A DNA stretch of 38,184 nt from an uncultured Ruminococcus sp. (GCA_937907215.1 CALESG010000068.1:1-38184), one strand, 5' to 3'; positions 1 to 9,008 are shown, counted from the stretch's first letter. Notes: generated by a model from the letters alone, not told the origin. Numbers and translations are program-made.

Positions 1-381
1 ATCGATTTTGAAAACCGAAATCGTGTAGCAGGTTCAACTAAATGGTCATTCTGGGGGCTTTTGCTATATGCAATTGATGGTATGATTGCATTTTCTACTG
101 CACCACTTGCATTATCATCTATTATGGGAATTGTTTTTTGTATCATTGCACTTATAATGGTTTTAGTATTCTTTGTACGTGCTATGATATGGGGTGATCC
201 TGTATCAGGCTGGCCATCGCTTGCATGTATTATTTGTTTTATTGCAGGAATCCAGCTGTTTTGCAATGGAATTACCGGATTATATCTGTCCAAAACATAT
301 TCTGAAGTTAAAGGCAGACCTCAATACATTGTAAAAACTAAGCATAAATGCTCAAAAGATTCAAAAGAAAATAACGACTAA
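1..381 (+). CDS. Membrane-bound family 2 glycosyltransferase (C-terminal part only)
   Basis: The open frame runs in from the left edge, so the 5' end lies outside the window. About 126 residues remain. They begin with a basic stretch (ENRNRVAGSTKWSFW) followed by AIDGMIAFSTAPL, two membrane segments (about residues 35-60 and 74-95 of the visible part) and the closing block YSEVKGRPQYIV. This arrangement is the membrane tail of DPM1/GtrB-type glycosyltransferases, which move a sugar from a nucleotide sugar onto polyprenyl phosphate at the cytoplasmic membrane. The catalytic GT-A domain is not visible, so donor sugar and substrate cannot be called. The tail ends in a lysine-rich stretch. A TTG at 61 is not a credible start because the homologous sequence continues upstream of it. 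Confidence 0.85.
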   Translation: MDFENRNRVAGSTKWSFWGLLLYAIDGMIAFSTAPLALSSIMGIVFCIIALIMVLVFFVRAMIWGDPVSGWPSLACIICFIAGIQLFCNGITGLYLSKTYSEVKGRPQYIVKTKHKCSKDSKENND

Positions 382-408
382 ATAATTATCAAGTGATTTT
401 CTAAAATA

Positions 409-449
409 AAAAAGGCTGTTGCAGAGATTTGATTTGCAACAGCCTTTTT
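409..449. terminator. Bidirectional intrinsic terminator
   Basis: A perfect 15-bp inverted repeat (arms 409-423 and 435-449, core GGCTGTTGCA) with an A-run on the left and a T-run on the right. It serves both the glycosyltransferase (plus) and the methionyl-tRNA synthetase (minus), which converge here. Confidence 0.9.
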
Positions 450-465
450 AATTTAAATCTAAAAT

Positions 466-2475
466 TTAATTTTCCTCTGTTTGAACAAACTGACTTTCAT
501 GACGTGTAAAGAAATCTGTGCGTGGAGGCAAGAATTTTAGATTATGATCTTTTTCAGTGAAATAGGTGAGTGGTTCAAAGATAGTATCCCATGACCAAAT
601 TCTTTCATCAACCTGCAAATACTCACGCAATTTCTCCGTACCGATAGGTGCCATTGGGTGTAAAAGTATAGCAGTCGTACGAATCATATGGAAGAGATTA
701 GCAAGAATCTGTGAAAGCTCATCTTTAGAAAGCATATCAGGTTTAAGTGTTTTTGCCATATATTTACTGGAATTACGTATATAGCTGTCAAGAACATACG
801 TGCATTGATGAAATGCGAACTTAGACATATGACGTTCATATTCAAGAACGGCTTTTTTAGCATCAGCAATAATGTTTTCTTCCGGATTAATATCAGGCAT
901 AACACCGTCAAGTTCCTTTTGTGTTGTATAAAAAGCAGTACGAATTATTCTGTTATAAACATTAGATAAGAGTAATCCGTCCTTTACCACTGGATCAGCA
1001 TCTTCTGGTTTAGCATCGGGATTATATGGTTTTGGCATAAAGCTTACTGAACGCTGACCCAATCCCAGACCAAGCCAATGCATTCTAAGCTGCTCAGGTG
1101 TATAATAATTAAGCAGATCATCAGCCATAGGAGGTTTTACAGCACCTGAACTTGATGCTTTTTTATCAAGAAATAAGATATGGTGATTTGCCACAATTAC
1201 AGGCAGCTGGAGTTCTCCATCAGCAGGATCACAAGTTTTTTCATCGCCAGATTGCTGTGCCATCCACATTGCCGGTTCAGCGATACCATAAAAATAAATA
1301 TTATCCTGTCCGATAAACTGATAAACAGTAGATTCTTTGCTGCACCAATAATCTTTCCACTTGTCAGGGTTATGACCTTCTTTTTCAAGATAAGTTTTTG
1401 TAAATGAAATAGGTGCCCAAAGTGATTCCGGCCATACCCAAACAGTAAGGCCTTCGGAATCCTCTAAGTTTGGTGCTGGCACACCCCATTCAATATTGCC
1501 TGTAAGGCGGAATGGAACAAGTGTTTTACCAGTACGATAACGAATTTGATTTTCAGTTAAGATTTTGCAAGCCTCATCACAATCAGAAAGCGTTTTGAAT
1601 TCAATTGTGAAAGAAGGTTTTTTCTTTTCTTCCAAATATTCATGTTTAGGCATATTTTCACGAAGTTCAAAATATTTCTCTTCAAACTCACGCTTTACAT
1701 AAATAACCGGGGGTTTAAGAAATTCTGAAATAGTTTTGTGTACAACAGGTCTTACATCTTTGCGCTTCTGCATTTCAACTACCCAGTCTTTAAGCAAGTT
1801 TTCATAATTACGAAGCTTAAAATACCAATTAGTAACTGGTTTCATCGTAGGTGTTTCACCGGTAAGAGTGCTTACAGGATTCAAAAGGTTTTCCGGCATA
1901 TACTGATGTCCAAGGTCGCATTCATCAGCATATCCTTTTTCAGATGTACAACCTTCAACCGGACATTTACCTATAACTTGTCTGCCGTTAAGAAAAACTC
2001 CTGCCTTTTCATCGAAAAACTGCATTGTTGTTATGCGTTCAAGCTGGCCCTTATCATACAATGACTGTAAAAACTCAAGAGTATATTTTGCATGAACATC
2101 TTTTGCAGGGTTCAGCCCGGATGCTCCAAAAAAGTTTGGAGCAATAGCATAGGAATCCAGAGTTTCCTTTTGTTTTTTATGATTTCTTTCTACAAAGTCA
2201 ACCAATGAACCTTCAAACTCACCTTTAGCACATTTCTGCCTCCAACTTTCTGCAATAGGGGAGCCATAGCAATCTGTACCACTTACAAAAATCACATTTT
2301 CTTTACCAATACGATCACGGAGAAAACGTGCATAAGTATCGGCAAATACAAGCATTCCACCAACATGACCAAAATGAAGTTCTTTATTGCCATATGGCAT
2401 ACCGCCAGTAACAACAGCCCTTTTTGGGAATTTTGGTCTTGGTATCTCGAAATTTTTCTTATTTTTATCCTGCAT
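466..2475 (-). CDS. metG: Methionine--tRNA ligase, divergent type
   Basis: A 669-residue class I aminoacyl-tRNA synthetase that should charge tRNA-Met in the cytoplasm. The HIGH signature appears as HFGH (residues 34-37) after GGMPYGNKEL. A zinc-knuckle-like insert follows (CPVEGC, then CDLGH), in which the last metal ligand would be His rather than Cys. The blocks NIEWGVPAPN and FIGQDNIYFYG match the MetRS catalytic core. The KMSKS loop appears as KASSS (about residue 437), so the usual Met and second Lys are absent. The C-terminal part is the helical anticodon-binding domain; no C-terminal tRNA-binding OB domain is seen. The start is supported by a GAAAGGAC ribosome binding site and a promoter directly upstream. 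No T-box leader is visible. The assignment to MetRS is firm; the loop substitutions are unusual and covered in the findings. Confidence 0.88.
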   Translation of the reverse strand: MQDKNKKNFEIPRPKFPKRAVVTGGMPYGNKELHFGHVGGMLVFADTYARFLRDRIGKENVIFVSGTDCYGSPIAESWRQKCAKGEFEGSLVDFVERNHKKQKETLDSYAIAPNFFGASGLNPAKDVHAKYTLEFLQSLYDKGQLERITTMQFFDEKAGVFLNGRQVIGKCPVEGCTSEKGYADECDLGHQYMPENLLNPVSTLTGETPTMKPVTNWYFKLRNYENLLKDWVVEMQKRKDVRPVVHKTISEFLKPPVIYVKREFEEKYFELRENMPKHEYLEEKKKPSFTIEFKTLSDCDEACKILTENQIRYRTGKTLVPFRLTGNIEWGVPAPNLEDSEGLTVWVWPESLWAPISFTKTYLEKEGHNPDKWKDYWCSKESTVYQFIGQDNIYFYGIAEPAMWMAQQSGDEKTCDPADGELQLPVIVANHHILFLDKKASSSGAVKPPMADDLLNYYTPEQLRMHWLGLGLGQRSVSFMPKPYNPDAKPEDADPVVKDGLLLSNVYNRIIRTAFYTTQKELDGVMPDINPEENIIADAKKAVLEYERHMSKFAFHQCTYVLDSYIRNSSKYMAKTLKPDMLSKDELSQILANLFHMIRTTAILLHPMAPIGTEKLREYLQVDERIWSWDTIFEPLTYFTEKDHNLKFLPPRTDFFTRHESQFVQTEEN

Positions 2476-2516
2476 ATTTTTCAGTCCTTTCGGATATTGG
2501 ATTCATTAACTAAGTA

Positions 2517-2545
2517 ATTATATCATAATTTCCCATAAAATGCAA
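2517..2545 (-). promoter_or_regulatory. Sigma-A promoter of metG
   Basis: On the minus strand TTGCAT (2545-2540), a 17-bp spacer and TATAAT (2522-2517), about 40 bp upstream of the metG start. The spacing is ideal and the short leader leaves no room for a T-box. Confidence 0.8.
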
Positions 2546-2630
2546 TACCTTTTTCCCTGCATTTTAAACTTTGAAAAAGTATGTGAACTATATAAAATAC
2601 TAAAAAAACAATTAAATTATATCATTCAAC

Positions 2631-2659
2631 TTGACATATAACATTTAAGTGATTATAAT
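2631..2659 (+). promoter_or_regulatory. Consensus sigma-A promoter of the transporter operon
   Basis: TTGACA (2631-2636), 17-bp spacer, TATAAT (2654-2659): a perfect consensus promoter, implying strong basal transcription. The predicted start near 2666 gives a leader of roughly 120 nt before the start codon at 2789. Confidence 0.88.
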
Positions 2660-2665
2660 TATATG

Positions 2666-2788
2666 TGACTGTATTTTTTGGGGAAATTGCTGTCGATTTT
2701 CCGATTCAAGCTTTACATTTAGTTAGCTTGCTAACAGTTAAATGAGAATTTCTCAAAAGCGATACTTATATGAAAGGGGTCTATATCT
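2666..2788 (+). other. Long structured 5' leader of the transporter gene
   Basis: About 120 nt of untranslated leader follow a perfect promoter. It can form a hairpin at 2716-2744 (CATTTA/TAAATG outer stem, GTTAG/CTAAC inner stem, loop CTTG) and a weaker one around GAGAATTTCTC. The ribosome binding site AAAGGGG follows directly before the start. No riboswitch class is recognised, and no terminator-type hairpin with a T-run is present. A regulatory role is only a possibility. Confidence 0.4.
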
Positions 2789-4144
2789 ATGACAGCAGCA
2801 TCTATAGTAGCAATAATAATATTTATTGCTATGTTCGTCTTGATTATCACAGAAAAAATCGAGAAGCAAATCACAACCCTATGTTGTGGTGCACTTACAC
2901 TTATCTTTGTATTTGGTGTTTGTCTGCGTGATCTCGGTGCTATCTGGGATACTATCAATCTTTCAGCAATTGTACATCCGGAGTTCTGGCATTCAACCGG
3001 TGCAGAGGCAGAATCCGGCGGCATTGACTGGTCAACTATCTTATTCCTTGCAGGCATGATGATAATGGTTGAAGGAATGGCAAGAGTTGGATTTTTCCGT
3101 TGGCTCTGTATGCTTATTGCCAAACTTGTACATTACAAGACAATTCCAATATTTATTGCCTTTATGTGTATGTCGTTTGTTTTGGCAATGTTCATTGACA
3201 GTATAACTGTTATTTTGTTCCTTGCATCAATAACAATTGAACTTGCACGACTTCTTAAGTTTCCGCCAGTTCCAATGATTCTTGCAGAAATATTCTGTGC
3301 AAACCTTGGCGGTTCTGCAACAATGTGCGGTGATCCACCTAATATTATCATTGGTACTCAGCTTGGATACACATTTACAGATTTTATCACACATACTGGT
3401 CTTATTGCAATTATTTCATTTGCATTTATTTTGGTATATTTCTATCTGGTTATGCACAAAGAATTATCTGTTAATTCAGCATCAACTGAAGATTTTTCAA
3501 ATCTTCCATCACCATCAAGTGCAATTACTGATAAAACAGGATTTATTATAAATACAATAATTTTCCTTGCAGCAGTTGTTCTTCTTGTTACTCATGCTAC
3601 CACACACCTTACAGTAGCATTTATAGGTGTATCTGTTGCAGCAGTTACTTTGATCACTTCAGGAAAGCATATACCAGAAATTTTGAAAAAAGTTGACTAC
3701 AAAACACTCTTGTTCTTTACTGGATTATTTGTAGTTGTAGCTGGACTAGAGAAAACAGGCGTTCTTGAAATTATAGCTAAATTTATTCAGAATATAAGCG
3801 GCGGCAATGTATATCTCATGGTTGCCATTATAATCTGGATATCTGCGATTGCGAGTGCATTTATTGATAATATTCCTTTTGCAGCTACTATGGTTCCGGT
3901 TATCAAAGCTCTTTCTGCAACAACAGGTGTACACATTGATGTACTTGCGTGGTCACTTGCAATGGGTACTGACGTAGGCGGAAGTGCAACACCTATCGGA
4001 GCATCTGCAAATGTTGTAGGTACATCAGCTGCGGCTAAAGCTGGTCATCCAATTGGATGGGGTGAATACTGTAAGAAAATGGCACCTGCAACTATAATTG
4101 TTCTTGTGATTAGTACAATATTTATATGTGCTTTCTATCTATAA
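2789..4144 (+). CDS. ArsB/NhaD-type (SLC13-like) ion transporter
   Basis: A 451-residue integral membrane protein with about 11 hydrophobic segments and no signal peptide. The hallmark block near residue 170 reads NLGGSATMCGDPPNIIIG, the re-entrant motif shared by NhaD sodium/proton antiporters, the P protein and ArsB permeases. A second, inverted block, IDNIPFAATMVPV, followed by GTDVGGSATPIGASANVVG, lies near the C-terminus, giving the two-fold inverted repeat of the ion-transporter superfamily. A soluble loop (SASTEDFSNLPSPSSA) lies between the halves. The substrate could be sodium, another cation, an oxyanion or a carboxylate; the sequence alone does not decide. The cytidylate-kinase-like gene starts 21 bp downstream and is probably cotranscribed. 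The start is set by AAAGGGG nine bases upstream. Confidence 0.85.
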   Translation: MTAASIVAIIIFIAMFVLIITEKIEKQITTLCCGALTLIFVFGVCLRDLGAIWDTINLSAIVHPEFWHSTGAEAESGGIDWSTILFLAGMMIMVEGMARVGFFRWLCMLIAKLVHYKTIPIFIAFMCMSFVLAMFIDSITVILFLASITIELARLLKFPPVPMILAEIFCANLGGSATMCGDPPNIIIGTQLGYTFTDFITHTGLIAIISFAFILVYFYLVMHKELSVNSASTEDFSNLPSPSSAITDKTGFIINTIIFLAAVVLLVTHATTHLTVAFIGVSVAAVTLITSGKHIPEILKKVDYKTLLFFTGLFVVVAGLEKTGVLEIIAKFIQNISGGNVYLMVAIIIWISAIASAFIDNIPFAATMVPVIKALSATTGVHIDVLAWSLAMGTDVGGSATPIGASANVVGTSAAAKAGHPIGWGEYCKKMAPATIIVLVISTIFICAFYL

Positions 4145-4165
4145 TAGTGTAAAGGAGGATAATAC

Positions 4166-4774
4166 ATGAGCAAACAATTGATTATTTCTATCAGCCGTGA
4201 ATATGGCAGCGGCGGTCATGAAATTGCAAAACGACTTTCAGAACGTCTTGGAATTTCATTTTATGATAGAAATATGCTTGATGAAATTGCCAATGAAATG
4301 AATGTTGATGTAGCTAATTTCCATAAATATGATGAAAAAAGAAAAAAGCCAATTATTTCCAGAACAGTACGTGGTCATTCCAATTCACCAGAGGAAATTA
4401 TTGCTGATATTCAATTTGATTATTTAAAGAAAAAAGCTGATTCCGGAGAATCATTTGTAATTGTAGGACGTTGTTCTGAGTATGTTTTGCGTGAATATTC
4501 TGGAATGATCCCTATATTCATTATTGGCGATGAAGCGGAAAAAATAAATCGTGTTAAGGCTGTAAGAAACGTGTCAGAATCAGAAGCTATTAGTATTATG
4601 AAACGTCATGATAAAACACGTAAAGCTTATCACAATTACCATTGTCCCAATAAATGGGGTGATTCAAGAGGTTATGAAATCTCAATAAATTCAAGCAAGC
4701 TTGGCATTGATCATACTGTTGATCTGCTTGTAGATTTTATCAATATTCGCATGGGAAATGCTGATAAAACATAA
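4166..4774 (+). CDS. Cytidylate kinase-like family protein
   Basis: A 202-residue P-loop protein of the cytidylate-kinase-like family (AAA_26 type). The N-terminus carries ISREYGSGGHEIAKRLSERLG, where GSGG stands in for a Walker A loop, followed by the SFYDRNMLDEIA block typical of the family. FVIVGRCSEYVLREY corresponds to the usual VIVGRGA segment, with Cys where many relatives have Gly. A HDKTRKAYHNYH block lies in the lid region, followed by WGDSRGYEISINSSKLG. The true substrate of this branch is unknown; CMP kinase activity should not be assumed. The gene follows the transporter by 21 bp with a strong AAAGGAGG ribosome binding site and is closed by an intrinsic terminator, so the two form a bicistronic unit. 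Confidence 0.85.
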   Translation: MSKQLIISISREYGSGGHEIAKRLSERLGISFYDRNMLDEIANEMNVDVANFHKYDEKRKKPIISRTVRGHSNSPEEIIADIQFDYLKKKADSGESFVIVGRCSEYVLREYSGMIPIFIIGDEAEKINRVKAVRNVSESEAISIMKRHDKTRKAYHNYHCPNKWGDSRGYEISINSSKLGIDHTVDLLVDFINIRMGNADKT

Positions 4775-4786
4775 GTATAAACTTTT

Positions 4787-4830
4787 AAATCTGCTGTAAT
4801 TTTAATATCTAAAGTTACAGCAGATTTTTA
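4787..4830 (+). terminator. Intrinsic terminator after the kinase-like gene
   Basis: Thirteen-bp arms (4787-4799 and 4815-4827; core ATCTGCTGTAA) followed by a T-run. It separates the transporter unit from the lipoprotein gene, whose start is only 34 bp further on. Confidence 0.9.
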
Positions 4831-4863
4831 TAAAAAACAACTATAAAAATTGGAGATGTATAA

Positions 4864-7080
4864 ATGAAAAATAAATCAAAACTTATTGCACTTATGATAA
4901 CAAGTGCATTGCTTTCAAGCTTTGCCAGCGGCTGTTCTGATAATAACAGCAGTAATAAAACTAAAAAAGACTTATTTGACGATGATTCTCAAACCAGTGA
5001 TATATCGTCATCTGATAATGAATATAGCGACATAATTGACAATGTTGATAGCAGCAGTGAAAGTGGACAAGTATATTCTCAAACTATTATGATCTATATG
5101 GTCGGCTCTGATCTTGAATCAATGCATGGTGCAGCTACTCTAGATCTTACTGAGATGGAAGAGGCTATGCCGTCAACAGGAGATAATAATATCGTTGTTT
5201 GTACAGGCGGAGCCTCAAAATGGCAAAATACTTTAATATCTGAAGATGAACAGACGATCCTGCATCTTGAAGATGGTGCTTTTACTGTTGTTGATACTGT
5301 TGAGTCGGCAAATATGGGAGAAGCTGAAAATCTTGGCAATTTTATAAGTCAGTGCATGGAACAGTATAATACAGACCTCTATAGCCTCATACTATGGGAT
5401 CATGGTGCAGGTCCAATTCTTGGATATGGTCTTGATGAAAACTTTAACGATATTATGACACTTCCAGAAATGCAATCAGCACTTGAAAGTTCAGTAGGTC
5501 AATCAGGCAAAAAGCTAGAATGGATAGGCTTTGACGCCTGTCTTATGAGTTCCATGGAAATTTGCAATGCATTTGCACCATATGCTAACTATATGATTGC
5601 TTCTCAGGAAACTGAACCTGGTTGGGGCTGGAATTATGAATTTTTGTCTTCCCTTTCACAGCCCGATATGGACGGTGCACATCTTGGAAAGGAAATAATT
5701 GATTCCTACATGGCGTACGGAGAGGAAATCTTTGAAATGAATCCAAGAAGCTATGCGGATCTTACATTGTCATGTCTTGACCTTAATAAATATCAGCAGG
5801 CAGAAGACGCTTTTAACAGTTTCTTTTCAGAAACTCATAAAACATTATCTACAGAAACATTTCCTCTTGCTGTACAAAAAAGAGGTCGTGTAAAGGAATT
5901 TGGTGGATTTTCTTCAAGTTTCAACTATTGTCTTGTAGATACAGTAGACTTGATTGACAAGCTTGCTGATGATGAATCAGCAATTGAAGATGATAATGTT
6001 ATTAACGCTATAGAAAATATGATCGTATATATGCGTACTAATGTTGAAAATGCTAATGGTATATCTATATGCTATCCTAATAATTCAGATAATGAATATT
6101 CTGAAATATGTTTGAAACTTGATGAATCAATAGATTTTGCTGAGGACTATGTAAAATATCTAAATGACTTTTATGCCATCCGCAATGGTGAAACTATTGC
6201 TAGCGATTGGAATGTATCCGGTGATGAAGGCTATGTCTATGACATTGATGTTCCAGATGATGATGACGACGACTACAGTGATGATAATGATAATGACGAT
6301 GACGATAAAGATGATAAAGACACGGATATAGACGAAGATAATATTTATGCTTCTGTCCAGTCGGGTAAGGATATATGTTTGCAGCTTACTCCACAACAGA
6401 AGGCCAATTTTGGAAGTGCTACATACTACATTCTTTGCAAGGCAAAAGAAGGCGGATTTACAGATAATATGGACGATGAGCGAATTGACGATATGTATGT
6501 ATTTGTACATGGCGGCAAAAATGTAAAAATGGATAATGACGGCGTTCTTCATGCTTATTACAGCAATAATGCGGTTTATATGAAAGATGCATCCGGCAAG
6601 CTTTCTGATATACCAATGGTACTTATTGACAACGATTCTTCATCTAAAGAAAAGCGTTATATGAGTTCTGTTGTACTAACATATGCTGCTGATGATATAT
6701 CTGATTGGGATGTAAATTCCGCAAATCTTCAAATAATTGTAGACGATGCTCATCCAAATGGTGAAATAAGAAGTGCTGTTCCTATAATTTCAGATGATGA
6801 GATCCAAAGAGCAAGCAAACAGCTCCTATCTCTTGATGATTATACTTATATGTCTGTTACAGGTACTTGTAATTATTTGACAAAAGATGAAAATGGAAAT
6901 CTTCTCCCATTCTTTGAATGGGAAAAATCCGGCTGGCTTATGGGATTTGAACAGAGTCTTACAGAAGAATATTCTCTTGAAGTAACATCTATCAAAAACC
7001 CTGAAAATTATGTGTGTATGTTTGTAGTAACTGATTCACAAGGCAATATATCTGTATCCGATCTCATTCCATTAAAATAA
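4864..7080 (+). CDS. Clostripain-family (peptidase C11) lipoprotein
   Basis: A 738-residue secreted lipoprotein. The signal peptide ends at a lipobox (SFASGC, Cys24), so the mature protein should be anchored to the outer face of the membrane. A Ser/Asp-rich spacer follows to about residue 72. The C11 cysteine peptidase domain has the His in LWDHGAGP (His180) and the Cys in FDACLMSS (Cys226), the expected catalytic dyad. Clostripain relatives cut after Arg or Lys. At about residues 463-495 lies an almost pure Asp/Asn/Lys linker that could bind calcium or act as a spacer. It leads into a beta-rich C-terminal region of about 240 residues that I do not recognise. GGAG eight bases upstream fixes the start. 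The gene appears monocistronic. Catalytic residues are intact; substrate is unknown. Confidence 0.88.
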   Translation: MKNKSKLIALMITSALLSSFASGCSDNNSSNKTKKDLFDDDSQTSDISSSDNEYSDIIDNVDSSSESGQVYSQTIMIYMVGSDLESMHGAATLDLTEMEEAMPSTGDNNIVVCTGGASKWQNTLISEDEQTILHLEDGAFTVVDTVESANMGEAENLGNFISQCMEQYNTDLYSLILWDHGAGPILGYGLDENFNDIMTLPEMQSALESSVGQSGKKLEWIGFDACLMSSMEICNAFAPYANYMIASQETEPGWGWNYEFLSSLSQPDMDGAHLGKEIIDSYMAYGEEIFEMNPRSYADLTLSCLDLNKYQQAEDAFNSFFSETHKTLSTETFPLAVQKRGRVKEFGGFSSSFNYCLVDTVDLIDKLADDESAIEDDNVINAIENMIVYMRTNVENANGISICYPNNSDNEYSEICLKLDESIDFAEDYVKYLNDFYAIRNGETIASDWNVSGDEGYVYDIDVPDDDDDDYSDDNDNDDDDKDDKDTDIDEDNIYASVQSGKDICLQLTPQQKANFGSATYYILCKAKEGGFTDNMDDERIDDMYVFVHGGKNVKMDNDGVLHAYYSNNAVYMKDASGKLSDIPMVLIDNDSSSKEKRYMSSVVLTYAADDISDWDVNSANLQIIVDDAHPNGEIRSAVPIISDDEIQRASKQLLSLDDYTYMSVTGTCNYLTKDENGNLLPFFEWEKSGWLMGFEQSLTEEYSLEVTSIKNPENYVCMFVVTDSQGNISVSDLIPLK

Positions 7081-7103
7081 AAATATATAAAGAAATAAGT
7101 AAA

Positions 7104-7137
7104 AAAGCAGGCAGTTGTTCAATTCAGCTGCCTGCTT
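7104..7137. terminator. Bidirectional intrinsic terminator
   Basis: Inverted repeat with core AAAGCAGGCAG / CTGCCTGCTTT around a short loop, flanked by A-rich and T-rich sequence. It is shared by the converging peptidase (plus) and ABC-F (minus) genes. Confidence 0.88.
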
Positions 7138-7158
7138 TGTTTAAATATAAAAATTTAT

Positions 7159-8952
7159 TTAATCAGTATCTCCATTTGCAATTTTCTCAGAAAGTTCACT
7201 TAAATATACCCATCTATCCATCTTTTCTGAAAGCTGGATTTCAAGCTGATCTTTTTTATCAGACAATTCTTGAAGTTTAACATAATCGGATGCACACTCT
7301 GAAATTTCTTTTTCAATATTTTTTATTTTTTGTTCAATATCAGCTATATCATCATCAATGGTTTCAAACTCTCTTTGTTCCTTAAAAGAAAATTTCAATT
7401 TTTTCTTTCCTACAAAAGTACGTTTTTTCTTTTCAGTATGATTTTTTGATTGTTCAAAATCGGCAATATTTTGTTTGATATTTTCCATATAATCGCTATA
7501 ATTCCCATTGTACCTATTGATTATCCCGCTGCCGCTTAACTCCCAGATCTCCGTTGCCATTTTATCAAGAAAATACCTGTCATGTGAAATTGCAATTACT
7601 GCACCGTTGAATTTGTCAAGGTAATCTTCCAAAATTGTTAAAGTTTCTATATCAAGGTCATTTGTAGGCTCATCAAGAATAAGAATATTAGGTGAAGTCA
7701 TGAGAACCTTTAAAAGATAAAGTCTTTTTCTTTCACCACCAGACAGCTTTTCAATTTTATTCCATTGAAGTTCAGGCGTAAATAAAAATCTTTCCAGCAT
7801 TTTTGCTGCTGTTATAATACCATCATTTGTCTGAATATTTTCTGCTGTATCTTTTATATAATCAATAACTCTTTGAGATGTATCCATGCTTTCGCATTCC
7901 TGTGAAAAATATCCTATATTTACTGTATCGCCAATTGTGATCGAGCCTTTGTCAGGCGTATATTCACCGATGATTGTTTTTATAAGTGTGCTTTTTCCAG
8001 TGCCATTATGACCAACGATTCCTATTCTTGCATCTCTTGAAAGTATAAATGAAAAATCATCTATAAGAGTTTTTCCGTCAATAGATTTTGAAACGTTTTT
8101 TAGTTCTATAGTTTTCTTGCCAAGTCTTGATGAAACAGACTGCAATTGTAATTTTTCTGTTTCACAAGGTTTTTCTCTATTTTCAAGCTCATGAAATCTT
8201 TCGATTCTGTCCTTTGATTTTGTACCTCTTGCACGAACCCCACGTCTCATCCATTCCAGTTCCTGTCTGTAAATTGTACGGTTTTTACGTTCTTTTGCTT
8301 CCATATCAGCTTCACGCTGAGCCTTTAATTCAAGATATTTACTATAGTTGCCATCGTATTCAAAAATATTACCTTTATCGACCTCTACTATTTTATTAGT
8401 AATGCTGTTTAAAAAATATCTGTCATGTGTGACCATAACAATTGCACCACAATATTTTTTTAGTTGTTCTTCAAGTAATTGTATAGTTTCATTATCAATA
8501 TGGTTAGTAGGCTCGTCAAGCAAAAGTACATCACTTGGCTGAATAAGTGCAGCAGCTATTCCAGCACGTCTTTTTTCTCCACCGGAAAGTGTGCCTATGT
8601 CCTTTGTAAAGTCTGTTATTCCAAATTTACCAAGAATCGACTTTGCTTCAAATTCTTTTGATTCTTTCAAATCTTCCGGAAGATGTTTGATTACTTGTTC
8701 AATTATACTTCCATGTTCTTCAAATTCAGGTATTTGAGGAAGATACGATATTCTAATTCCACCTTTATGTATTATTTTGCCATTATCAGGTTCTTCTGCT
8801 CCAGCAAGAATTCTAAGCAGGGTAGATTTACCTGTTCCATTTATTCCAATAATACCTATTTTATCACCTTCATTTAGAAAAAATGAAACGTTATTCAGAA
8901 CCTTTCGTTCCATATATGTTTTTGAAATATTTTGTGCTGACAATAATATCAT
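7159..8952 (-). CDS. ABC-F family ATPase (Uup-like)
   Basis: A 597-residue soluble tandem ATPase without membrane segments. The first nucleotide-binding domain has Walker A GINGTGKST (residues 36-44), signature LSGGEKRR and Walker B VLLLDEPTNH. The second has GHNGTGKST, LSGGERKR and ILILDEPTND. An arginine-rich inter-domain linker follows the first ATPase (KERKNRTIYRQELEWMRRG). The C-terminal 90 residues form a Lys-rich then coiled-coil region (KKKLKFSFKEQREFETIDDDIADIEQ) as in Uup-type proteins. ABC-F proteins act on the ribosome E site; some confer antibiotic resistance, others are housekeeping. The C-terminal domain favours the housekeeping type, but this is inference. Ribosome binding site GAAAGGAG sits 13 bases upstream, slightly long. 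The gene diverges from the cysteine synthase. Confidence 0.88.
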   Translation of the reverse strand: MILLSAQNISKTYMERKVLNNVSFFLNEGDKIGIIGINGTGKSTLLRILAGAEEPDNGKIIHKGGIRISYLPQIPEFEEHGSIIEQVIKHLPEDLKESKEFEAKSILGKFGITDFTKDIGTLSGGEKRRAGIAAALIQPSDVLLLDEPTNHIDNETIQLLEEQLKKYCGAIVMVTHDRYFLNSITNKIVEVDKGNIFEYDGNYSKYLELKAQREADMEAKERKNRTIYRQELEWMRRGVRARGTKSKDRIERFHELENREKPCETEKLQLQSVSSRLGKKTIELKNVSKSIDGKTLIDDFSFILSRDARIGIVGHNGTGKSTLIKTIIGEYTPDKGSITIGDTVNIGYFSQECESMDTSQRVIDYIKDTAENIQTNDGIITAAKMLERFLFTPELQWNKIEKLSGGERKRLYLLKVLMTSPNILILDEPTNDLDIETLTILEDYLDKFNGAVIAISHDRYFLDKMATEIWELSGSGIINRYNGNYSDYMENIKQNIADFEQSKNHTEKKKRTFVGKKKLKFSFKEQREFETIDDDIADIEQKIKNIEKEISECASDYVKLQELSDKKDQLEIQLSEKMDRWVYLSELSEKIANGDTD

Positions 8953-9002
8953 AATTTAATTTATACTCCTTTCACGAAAACAAGCTCTAAAATTACATTT
9001 TA

Positions 9003-9008
9003 ATTATA
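9003..9008 (-). promoter_or_regulatory. Probable -10 element of the ABC-F gene
   Basis: TATAAT on the minus strand about 50 bp upstream of the ABC-F start. No good -35 hexamer lies 16-18 bp upstream, so this is a weaker call than the other promoters. Confidence 0.5.

Noticed and set aside
2476..2560. T-box leader upstream of metG
   Set aside because: The promoter lies about 40 bp from the start codon and no T-box core sequence is present.
2666..2788. Named sodium or cyclic-di-AMP riboswitch
   Set aside because: No conserved motif that I recognise is present, so only an unspecified leader is reported.
6160..6552. Minus-strand open frame rich in Ile and Val
   Set aside because: It is the reverse reading of the Asp-rich linker of the clostripain-like protein.
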